From NCBI RefSeq assembly GCF_030380735.1, contig NZ_JAUDRZ010000004.1, positions 248,001-312,000 on the forward strand: a DNA stretch of 64,000 nt, given 5' to 3'. The notes under the pieces are model-generated. The model made no database searches. It saw only the letters and a list, made by a program, of their open reading frames with translations, and was not told the DNA's origin. This stretch comes from Rhizobium sp. S152. Its GTDB lineage: Bacteria; Pseudomonadota; Alphaproteobacteria; Rhizobiales; Rhizobiaceae. Numbering within the stretch: the stretch's first letter is position 1; the number at the start of each line of letters is the position of its first letter. Both the position numbers and the translations under genes were made by a program. Below, piece after piece: positions 57,855-64,000 of the stretch.

Positions 57855-58931
57855 TCAGGCGGAAACCTGTGGTTTTGCCGTCAATGTGGTGACATGGCCC
57901 ATCTTCCGGCCAGGACGCGATTCGGTCTTGCCGTATAGGTGGACGAGCGTGTCGCGGCGTTTCAGCCAGTCGGGAAGGTCAAGGATGTCGTCGCCGATCA
58001 GATTCTGCATCACGCAGTCCGAATGGCGGTCGGCATTGCCGAGCGGCAGGCCTGATACGGCGCGGATGTGCTGCTCGAACTGCGAGATCACGCAGGCGGC
58101 TTCCGTCCAATGGCCGGAATTGTGGACGCGCGGCGCCATCTCGTTGGCGATCAGGCTGCCATCGGCCAGCACGAAGAACTCGATGCCGATGACGCCGACA
58201 TAGCCGAGCGACGAAAGGATGGTCTCGGCGGCGGCGCGGGCGGCCTTGGCCGTAGCTTCGGATATCGAGGCCGGCACGGTCGACGTATGCAGGATGCCGT
58301 TGCGATGAACGTTTTCGGCCGGATCGAAGCAGGCGACGGTGCCGTCGGTGGCACGCGCGGCGATGATGGAGATCTCGCGCTCGAAGGGGATGAAGCTTTC
58401 GAGAATGAGCGGTACGCTTCCGAGCGCCTCATAGGCGCCGGCGGGGCTGTCGGCCTCGGAACGGAATACCTTCTGGCCCTTGCCGTCATAACCCATGCGA
58501 CAGGTCTTCAGCACGCCCTGGCCGCCGAAGTCCTTCAGCGCGGCCTCGAGTTCGGCCTGGCTGTCGACGGAATGGAAGCGGGCGGTGGGGATGCCGCAGC
58601 CATTGATGAAGCGCTTCTCGACCAGACGATCCTGCGCGGCTTCGAGTGCCTTGGCGGGCGGATAAACTGGGACGCTCTTGGTCAGCGTTTCAGCGGCGGA
58701 AACGGGGACGTTCTCGAATTCGTAGGTGACGACGTCGCAGGCGTTTGCGAGCTCGGCAAGTGCCTTGGGGTCGTCATAGCTGGCCACGATCTGGCCGCTG
58801 GCCACCTGGGCGGCCGGGCAATCGGCCTGCGGCTCCAGGATAATGGTGCGGAAATTCAGGCGGGCGGCAGCCATGGCGAGCATGCGGCCGAGCTGGCCGC
58901 CACCGATGATGCCGATCGTTCTAACAGTCAT
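57855..58931 (-). CDS. purK: N5-carboxyaminoimidazole ribonucleotide synthase
   Basis: Purine synthesis: converts AIR, ATP and bicarbonate to N5-CAIR, the substrate of PurE. The 358-residue ATP-grasp protein begins [19 protein letters not shown], with VVEYxFENVP-type ([13 protein letters not shown]) and [17 protein letters not shown] motifs. Its ATG overlaps the purE stop by four bases (ATGA), so the two are translated together. An upstream frame is rejected. Confidence 0.97.
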   Translation of the reverse strand: MTVRTIGIIGGGQLGRMLAMAAARLNFRTIILEPQADCPAAQVASGQIVASYDDPKALAELANACDVVTYEFENVPVSAAETLTKSVPVYPPAKALEAAQDRLVEKRFINGCGIPTARFHSVDSQAELEAALKDFGGQGVLKTCRMGYDGKGQKVFRSEADSPAGAYEALGSVPLILESFIPFEREISIIAARATDGTVACFDPAENVHRNGILHTSTVPASISEATAKAARAAAETILSSLGYVGVIGIEFFVLADGSLIANEMAPRVHNSGHWTEAACVISQFEQHIRAVSGLPLGNADRHSDCVMQNLIGDDILDLPDWLKRRDTLVHLYGKTESRPGRKMGHVTTLTAKPQVSA

Positions 58932-59428
58932 AGGTCGTCCATCGGATATTCGGCGATCGATGCACTCTGGCGCTCGCGCCATTCGTCGAGGCGGTCGGCA
59001 ATGTCATCGTCGGAAAGGGCCAGCACGGCTGCCGCCAGCAGTGCGGCGTTGATCGCGCCCGCCTTGCCGATCGCCAATGTACCGACGGGAATGCCGCCCG
59101 GCATCTGCACTATAGAGAGGAGGCTATCCTGCCCCGACATGGCCTTGGACTGCACCGGCACGCCGAAAACCGGCAGCGGTGTCATGGATGCCGTCATGCC
59201 CGGCAGGTGGGCGGCGCCGCCGGCGCCGGCGATGATGACCTTGAAGCCCTCGGCTCTCGCGCCCTTGGCGAAGTTGACCATGCGGTCGGGCGTGCGGTGC
59301 GCGGAGATGATGCGCGCGTCATAGGTGATCTCCAGCGCCTCCAGCGTATCGGCGGCGTTCTTCATGGTCTCCCAATCGGACTGGCTTCCCATGATGATGG
59401 CAACGGGCGGTCTGTCTGTCATCGTCAT
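58928..59428 (-). CDS. purE: N5-carboxyaminoimidazole ribonucleotide mutase
   Basis: Converts N5-CAIR to CAIR in purine synthesis. The 166-residue class I PurE has [13 protein letters not shown], the catalytic His in SAHRTPDRM, and [11 protein letters not shown]. It lies 11 bases after the first DUF465 gene and overlaps purK, so the order is DUF465, purE, purK. Confidence 0.97.
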   Translation of the reverse strand: MTMTDRPPVAIIMGSQSDWETMKNAADTLEALEITYDARIISAHRTPDRMVNFAKGARAEGFKVIIAGAGGAAHLPGMTASMTPLPVFGVPVQSKAMSGQDSLLSIVQMPGGIPVGTLAIGKAGAINAALLAAAVLALSDDDIADRLDEWRERQSASIAEYPMDDL

Positions 59429-59439
59429 GACTGTTCCCC

Positions 59440-59643
59440 TCAGGCGATGATATCGGGAATGATCTGGTCCTCGAGCTTCGTCAGCTTATCCTTGATAACC
59501 AGCTTCTTCTTCTTCATGCGCTGCACGCGCAAAGCGTCGCAGCCGACGGCGATCATGGCGTTGATGGCGGCATCATAGTCTTCGTGTTCCTGACGAAGGC
59601 GTGCCACTACGAGCCTGACTTCCGCCTGTTCCTGATCGGGCAT
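59440..59643 (-). CDS. YdcH/DUF465 small protein (purE-linked)
   Basis: A 67-residue helical protein of the DUF465/YdcH family ([20 protein letters not shown], then [20 protein letters not shown]). The start at 59643 is preferred to 59649 because GGGGA lies six bases before it. It is the first gene of a probable DUF465-purE-purK operon. Function is unknown; the coiled-coil pattern suggests a small structural or RNA/protein-binding role. Confidence 0.85.
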   Translation of the reverse strand: MPDQEQAEVRLVVARLRQEHEDYDAAINAMIAVGCDALRVQRMKKKKLVIKDKLTKLEDQIIPDIIA

Positions 59644-59872
59644 ACGCATTCCCCATGATCGTCTACGGACATCGTCCGGACTGCCAATGATTTTTGCAAG
59701 CTCCTATCACCAAATAGCAGTAACGGCTAGCGGGCCGCGACCATGAATTTGACACTTAGTCTTCATGTTTTCGCCTTCGACAAGCCGTCAAAAATGTGTC
59801 ACAGTCGAAAGGTTGACGCCTTGGATCTCCGGCGGTGTTGGCTGGAGAAAGGTAAGAGGAAGGAAGGGTCAT

Positions 59873-60046
59873 ATGACTGTTCAAGCTCATCTTGAATCAC
59901 TCCAAAAGAAGCATGGTGCTCTTGAGGAGGAGCTCCATTCACTAATGGTTTCCCCCTCCAGAAACGAAGCGGAAGTTGCCGAGTGCAAGCGCAGAAAACT
60001 GCGCATCAAGGACGAGATTGAGCGTCTCAAATCGCCGATCCACTAA
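59873..60046 (+). CDS. YdcH/DUF465 small protein, second copy
   Basis: A 57-residue helical protein (MTVQAHLESLQKKHGALEEE at its start, then CKRRKLRIKDEIERLKSPIH). It is a paralogue of the DUF465 gene that heads purEK, sharing the K-x-I-K-D-E/K core, but is on the other strand. A purine-rich site (GAGGAAGGAAGGG) precedes the ATG at 59873; a longer frame starts at 59765 and lacks family match. Confidence 0.85.
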   Translation: MTVQAHLESLQKKHGALEEELHSLMVSPSRNEAEVAECKRRKLRIKDEIERLKSPIH

Positions 60047-60136
60047 CAGGACGAAGCGATTGCTGAGCATCGCCTTGCAGGATAAAACCCCAATTCATCA
60101 GTGATTTAGCAAGTCAGATGCTTGTTTGACAAAGAG

Positions 60137-60182
60137 ATGCGCCGGCCGGACAAGGTGATCCGACCGGCGCATTTTCTTTTTG
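60137..60182. terminator. Terminator between DUF465 and ArsR-type genes
   Basis: ATGCGCCGG (60137-60145) and CCGGCGCAT (60164-60172) form the stem, followed by TTTTCTTTTTG on the + strand. It lies between convergent genes. Confidence 0.88.
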
Positions 60183-60192
60183 TCCGTACCTG

Positions 60193-60453
60193 TCAGGCCC
60201 AGAACTGGTCGAGCCAGAGATTGAGCTTGTCGAAGCCGCGATTGTTGACCGTGTAGATGCGTTTCGTGCCTTCGGCGGTCACGGAAACGAGGTTGCAATC
60301 GAGGAGCGCCTTGAGGTGCTGGGAGACTGCCGGGCGGCTGATCGGAAGACCCTCCGCGAGTTCGTTGACCGTCCTCGGCGAGCGCCGCAATTCCTCCAGC
60401 AGGAAGCGCCGGTGCGGGTCTGCTATCGCTGTGAAGGGATCGGCGATCGACAT
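60193..60453 (-). CDS. ArsR-family transcriptional regulator
   Basis: An 86-residue winged-helix regulator (DPHRRFLLEELRRSPRTVNE, ISRPAVSQHLKALLDCNLVS, GTKRIYTVN). It lacks the metal-binding Cys pairs of SmtB/ArsR and is of the SRPBCC-linked or general type, with one Cys (DCNLV). Its start lies 68 bases from the end of the permease gene on the same strand. Ligand and target are unknown. Confidence 0.88.
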   Translation of the reverse strand: MSIADPFTAIADPHRRFLLEELRRSPRTVNELAEGLPISRPAVSQHLKALLDCNLVSVTAEGTKRIYTVNNRGFDKLNLWLDQFWA

Positions 60454-60521
60454 GAGGAAAAGCTACGTCAATTGGTGAAGTCCGGCAAGGAAATTGTGCA
60501 GCGCAATGCGAGCCGGACCCC

Positions 60522-61286
60522 TCAGTATCCCAAGCCCTCTCGGGTGATCAGCGTGGCGGCAATCAGCGCCATTGCGTACATGAACGGATAGAAGATGGCA
60601 GGCTTCATGCGCTTGACGCACCAAGCGCCGGCAAATGTGGCGAGCGGCGCGAAGGGCAGGAGCGTGGCGGAGGCGGCAAGGTTCTTCGTGTCGAGCTGGC
60701 CGAGCGCAAAATAGGGGATCAGCTTCACGGCATTGAGGATGGCGAAGAAGCGAACGCTGGTGCCGATATATTCGCGTGGCGGCAATTTCAGCGGCAAAGC
60801 GTAAATCTGGAACGGCGCGCCGCCGGCATGGGCGACGAAGCTGCCGTAGCCGGAGAAGGTGCCCCAGAGCGTTGCCAGTAAGGGCCGCTGCCCGTGCGGC
60901 GGCACGACCTTGCCGGCATTCGGGCCGAAGTTGTTCCAGAAGTAGCGAAGGCAGAAGAGGATGGTGACGAGGCCGATGACGACCCGGAGCACATTGCCGG
61001 GAACGAGCGCCGAGGTCGCCCAGCCAAGTGCAATGCCGAAGAGGGCACCGGGCAGCATGATCTTCAGCGTCGTCCAATCGCCGTGCTTCCGCCAGATGAC
61101 GAGCGAGATCATGTCCATGAAGACGAGGATCGGCAGGAGAATGGCGGCGGCCTGCACAGGCGACACGACAAGAGCCAGAAAAGGCAGCCCGATCAACGAC
61201 AAGGCGTCGCCCATGCCGCCCTTCGCGAGGCCGACCAGAATGACGGCGGGAATCGCGGCGTAGTAAAATGACACGTCCATCGGCAT
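60522..61286 (-). CDS. TauE/SafE-family permease
   Basis: A 254-residue integral membrane protein of the sulfite exporter TauE/SafE family, with about eight helices (from FYYAAIPAVILVGLAKGGMG to AMALIAATLITREGLG). Family features include the two GxxxGG-like segments (LVGLAKGGMGDAL and GSFVAHAGGAPF). It probably moves an organic sulfonate or sulfite. The start at 61286 (MPMDVSFYY) is preferred, with GGGAGG 11 bases upstream; 61280 is possible. It may be co-transcribed with the ArsR-type gene. Confidence 0.88.
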   Translation of the reverse strand: MPMDVSFYYAAIPAVILVGLAKGGMGDALSLIGLPFLALVVSPVQAAAILLPILVFMDMISLVIWRKHGDWTTLKIMLPGALFGIALGWATSALVPGNVLRVVIGLVTILFCLRYFWNNFGPNAGKVVPPHGQRPLLATLWGTFSGYGSFVAHAGGAPFQIYALPLKLPPREYIGTSVRFFAILNAVKLIPYFALGQLDTKNLAASATLLPFAPLATFAGAWCVKRMKPAIFYPFMYAMALIAATLITREGLGY

Positions 61287-61393
61287 GCTTTTGAAGTCCT
61301 CCCCTTGCCAGCCCCGTCTAACGGAATTACTCACACAAGACGAGTGCGGACAGGCCCGACGACGGCGTAATCCGCTGAAAATGGAAAGAGTTC

Positions 61394-62047
61394 ATGACCG
61401 AACAGCAAAACCGCTGCCGCCTGGTTCTTATCGCGCCAGATATCGCCGATGCCGACGAACAGGCGAAAATCGTCGCGGACGCGTTGAAGGGCGGCGATGT
61501 CGCGTCGGTCATCGTGCCGCAATACGGGCTGAACGACGGCGAGTTCCAGAAGCACGCCGAGAAGCTGGTTCCCATTATCCAGAAGGCCGATGCGGCGGCG
61601 CTGCTTGCCGGCGACAGCCGTGTCGTCGGTCGTGCCAAGGCTGACGGCCTGCATCTGACCGGCCCGGCGTCGGAGATCTCCGAGGCGATCGACAAGTATG
61701 CCGACAAGCTGATCATCGGCGGCGGCAATGCGGCCGATCGCCATCATGCACTGGAGATCGGCGAGGAGCGGCCGGATTATATCTTCTTCGGCAAGCTCGA
61801 CGGAGACATCAAGCCGGAAGCGCATCCGAAGAACCTCGCTTTGGCCGAATGGTGGGCGTCGATGATCGAAATTCCCTGTATCGTCATGGGTGGCCAGGAT
61901 CCCGTGTCGGCGCTTGCGGTTGCGGAAACCGGCGCAGAATTCGTGGCCCTGCATCTGGCGGTCTTCGGCGAGCCCGGTCGCGCGCCACTCGTCGTCTCCG
62001 AAGTCAACGCACTTTTGGACGAAAAAGCGCCACGGTTTGAGGATTGA
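61394..62047 (+). CDS. ThiE-like (thiamine phosphate synthase superfamily) protein
   Basis: A 217-residue TIM-barrel protein resembling thiamine phosphate synthase. ADGLHLTG and IPCIVMGGQDPVSALAVAETGAEFVAL are in the expected places for the phosphate sites, but the canonical HLGQED and GPIFPT-x-TK motifs are replaced (GLHLTGPAS and FFGKLDGDIKP). It may be a divergent paralogue with another substrate. The next gene begins 11 bases after its stop, so they probably share a transcript. Confidence 0.7.
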   Translation: MTEQQNRCRLVLIAPDIADADEQAKIVADALKGGDVASVIVPQYGLNDGEFQKHAEKLVPIIQKADAAALLAGDSRVVGRAKADGLHLTGPASEISEAIDKYADKLIIGGGNAADRHHALEIGEERPDYIFFGKLDGDIKPEAHPKNLALAEWWASMIEIPCIVMGGQDPVSALAVAETGAEFVALHLAVFGEPGRAPLVVSEVNALLDEKAPRFED

Positions 62048-62057
62048 TATCGCGCTC

Positions 62058-63140
62058 ATGCCGATCATGATCCGCCATTCGCGTCGTTGCGCCATCGTCC
62101 TCTCCGCCCTTCTGGCGGCGTCCAGCCATGTGGCTTTCGCGCAGACGGTGGACAATGTGGTGACGCGGCCGTTGACCGGTGCGCCGGATTCCTTGAAGTC
62201 GGCGCGTCCGCAAGCGGATAAGATCACCCCCTCGACCGGCGTCGGCGTTTTCGACCGCATGGGTGCCAAGCTGCCCGATCTGCCGCCGGAGAAGGACTAT
62301 AAAGGCCCTGTCGACGATGCCTATGGCGCTTACCAGCGCGGCTATTATCTGACGGCGATGGAAAAGGCGCTGCCGCGCGCGCAGCTCGGCGATCCGGCGG
62401 CGCAGACGCTGGTGGCGGAATTGCTGGCGAGCGGGCTCGGCGTGCATCGCGACATGAAGAACGCTGCGTTCTGGTACGGCAAGGCCGCTGAAGGCGGCGA
62501 TGCGGCGGCGATGTTCAAATACGCCATGCTTCTCATGGAAGGTCGCGTGGTGGAGCGCGACAAGGCCAAGGCCGACGACTACATGCACAAGGCCGCCGAC
62601 GCGGGAAATCCTTCGGCGCAGTTCAATTGGGGCCAGATCCTGACTGCCGACAACAGCGGCCAGAAGGGCCTGTTGCTGGCGTTGCCATATTATGAGAAGT
62701 CGGCCGAGCAGGGGATCGCGGACGCGCAGTACGCGGTCGCGCAGATTTATTCGGCGGTGCCCGACCTGCCGCCCGAAAAGAAGCAGCTCGCGCGCGAATG
62801 GATGGCGCGTGCCGCACATGCGGGCTTCGACACCGCGCAGGTCGATCTCGGCGTCTGGTTCGTCAACGGAACCAACGGAAACCGCGATTTCGTCAAGGGT
62901 TTCCAATGGCTTCGGCTGGCAGCCAACCGCGGAAACGTGGTGGCGCAGAACAAGCTGGCGCATCTCTACATCAATGCGCTCGGTACCAAACCGGATCCGG
63001 TCGAGGCCGCGAAATGGTATGTTCTCTCGCGCCGGGCCGGTCTGCCCGACCCCGCGCTCGAGGACTTCTATCTCGGTATCGAGGATGACCAGCAGAAGGC
63101 GGCCATCGCGGCCGCCAACAAGTTCCGCAGGCTTCAGTAG
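62058..63140 (+). CDS. Exported Sel1-repeat (TPR-like) protein
   Basis: A 360-residue protein with a signal peptide (about 8-30, ending AFA-QT) and a run of Sel1-like repeats, each with an A-x-x-x-L-G-x-x-Y/A-x-x-G signature (for example YGAYQRGYYLTAMEKALPRA, AAFWYGKAAEGGDAAAMFKYA, AQFNWGQILTADNSG). Such repeats mediate protein binding; rhizobial ExoR is a related exported regulator, but this one is longer. The start at 62058 (MPIMIRHSRR) or 62067 are both possible. It follows the ThiE-like gene. Confidence 0.85.
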   Translation: MPIMIRHSRRCAIVLSALLAASSHVAFAQTVDNVVTRPLTGAPDSLKSARPQADKITPSTGVGVFDRMGAKLPDLPPEKDYKGPVDDAYGAYQRGYYLTAMEKALPRAQLGDPAAQTLVAELLASGLGVHRDMKNAAFWYGKAAEGGDAAAMFKYAMLLMEGRVVERDKAKADDYMHKAADAGNPSAQFNWGQILTADNSGQKGLLLALPYYEKSAEQGIADAQYAVAQIYSAVPDLPPEKKQLAREWMARAAHAGFDTAQVDLGVWFVNGTNGNRDFVKGFQWLRLAANRGNVVAQNKLAHLYINALGTKPDPVEAAKWYVLSRRAGLPDPALEDFYLGIEDDQQKAAIAAANKFRRLQ

Positions 63141-63143
63141 CTT

Positions 63144-64000
63144 TTAAAAAAGCGCGTCGGCGAAGAGGTCTTCGTCGTCGGCCGCCTGGACGGTTTCCAC
63201 GACAGCTGGAGCCGAGGCTTCGTCGTTCGCCGGCACGATGTTGCGGTGAACCGTTCTTTCCTGCGCCATGGTGTAGAGCTTGAAGATCTTGCGGTCGAGC
63301 GGAGCAATGGCTTCGGCGAGATCCGAGATATCGGCGATCTCCGCGCCTGCCAAGGTCTCCAGCATATCGGCGGAGCGGGCAAGCACGTCGCCGAGGTCGC
63401 GCTGGAAGTCGAGCTTGCCGATCAGCAGATTGATCTTGCTGGCGACTTCGCGGCCGTGTTCGGAGAGAACCTTGAGTTCGTCTTCCATCGTGTCCGCCGC
63501 GGAGCGAATGTTGGCAACGGCCGAGGTCAGGTTTTCGCCGAGACCACCGCCCTGTCCGGCAGCCGTTGCAGGTGCGAGGTTGCCGGCTGCGGCTTCGAGC
63601 GCGGGCAAGCCGGTGACGAGGGCGTCCGCCGATTCATCCAGCTTTCCGGCGAAGATGCGCAGTTCGGCGGTGACGACGTTGATCGACTTGCCTGCTTCGC
63701 CGAGACGGCTGCAACGCAAGTTGGTGTTCAGCGCCATGTAGTGGATGTCGGTCTTGACCGCGCGGATGTTGTCGATCGCCTGCATGAGCTGGGATGCGGT
63801 GTGGAGCGTCGAGCGGCTGACCTGATCGGCCTGCCGGGTGGCGGTATCCACCTGCTTGACGATCTCGTGCGCGGCCGAAACGCTGGACTCCAGATCGCGC
63901 ATGAAGTTGCCCTGGCCGCCGCCGCTCATCTGGTCGCGCAGACGCAGGATTTCCTGCGTGTCCTGGCCGAAGCTGGCGATGGTATCGACAACGCTGCGGG
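63144..64000 (-). CDS. Chemoreceptor-like signalling protein (5' end outside window)
   Basis: The frame reads through to the window edge (the ATG at 63929 is internal), so the protein is N-terminally incomplete (286 residues visible). The visible part is a long coiled coil. A segment LNTNLRCSRLGEAGKSINVVTAELR resembles the hairpin tip of methyl-accepting chemotaxis proteins ([20 protein letters not shown]-type) but with several tip residues changed. No membrane helix is seen in this part. The C-terminal tail is acidic (DDEDLFADALF). Role as a chemoreceptor is uncertain. Confidence 0.7.
   Translation of the reverse strand, partial: RSVVDTIASFGQDTQEILRLRDQMSGGGQGNFMRDLESSVSAAHEIVKQVDTATRQADQVSRSTLHTASQLMQAIDNIRAVKTDIHYMALNTNLRCSRLGEAGKSINVVTAELRIFAGKLDESADALVTGLPALEAAAGNLAPATAAGQGGGLGENLTSAVANIRSAADTMEDELKVLSEHGREVASKINLLIGKLDFQRDLGDVLARSADMLETLAGAEIADISDLAEAIAPLDRKIFKLYTMAQERTVHRNIVPANDEASAPAVVETVQAADDEDLFADALF

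Overview
The window is a gene-dense, high-GC stretch of chromosome from an alphaproteobacterium of the order Hyphomicrobiales, most likely the Rhizobium/Agrobacterium branch of Rhizobiaceae. Supporting this from the sequence are a Brucella Omp10-type lipoprotein, homospermidine synthase, a GapR-type DUF2312 protein, small DUF465/DUF1244/DUF1036 proteins, and RIME-like palindromic repeats. Nearly all genes are chromosomal housekeeping or conserved accessory genes. No prophage, insertion sequence, CRISPR array, tRNA or rRNA gene was recognised.

Layout. 1-4 kb: cyoABCD (bo3 quinol oxidase; cyoA is cut by the window edge). 4-12 kb: threonine aldolase, then gltB and gltD (glutamate synthase) separated by a small orphan VapB/AbrB-like gene. 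12-17 kb: an exported DUF1254/DUF1214 protein and a long aconitase B. 17-25 kb: envelope genes (SGNH hydrolase, MltB-type transglycosylase, galU, an outer-membrane barrel, kdsD), then an nfeD/qmcA pair. 25-27 kb: queCDE for preQ0/queuosine synthesis behind a preQ1-I-type riboswitch. 27-33 kb: hemH, an exported 5'-nucleotidase with a LysM tail, omp10, homospermidine synthase, a DUF3445 protein and two small proteins. 34-39 kb: a PAS-GGDEF protein, pabB/pabC-like genes for p-aminobenzoate, and oligoendopeptidase F. 39-48 kb: an orphan NtrC-type regulator, a DUF882 envelope protein, an HPP-CBS membrane protein, an N-formylglutamate amidohydrolase/DUF1244/DUF2312 cluster, and DUF1036 plus pyruvate kinase. 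48-57 kb is the most accessory part: LysR with a divergent tautomerase/DUF4865 pair, a PhyH dioxygenase behind an apparent leaderless micro-ORF leader, a threonine/serine dehydratase, a membrane-bound AraC-type regulator with a divergent exported protein, gamma-glutamyltransferase and an alpha/beta hydrolase. 57-64 kb: a TPR protein, rpmJ, DUF465-purE-purK, a second DUF465 gene, an ArsR regulator, a TauE/SafE permease, a ThiE-like protein, a Sel1-repeat protein and a truncated chemoreceptor-like gene.

Operons are compact, with several 4-base ATGA overlaps (queD/queE, pabB/pabC-like, purE/purK, tautomerase/DUF4865). Convergent pairs are usually closed by a bidirectional hairpin terminator. The items most worth checking are the leaderless micro-ORF with tandem hairpins before the PhyH gene, the atypical aconitase B, the orphan antitoxin-like gene inside the glt locus, the preQ1 riboswitch, the rpmJ leader, and the ThiE-like protein that lacks the usual ThiE motifs. 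No clearly undescribed multi-gene system is evident; the leader at 49490-49640 is the best single candidate for something new.
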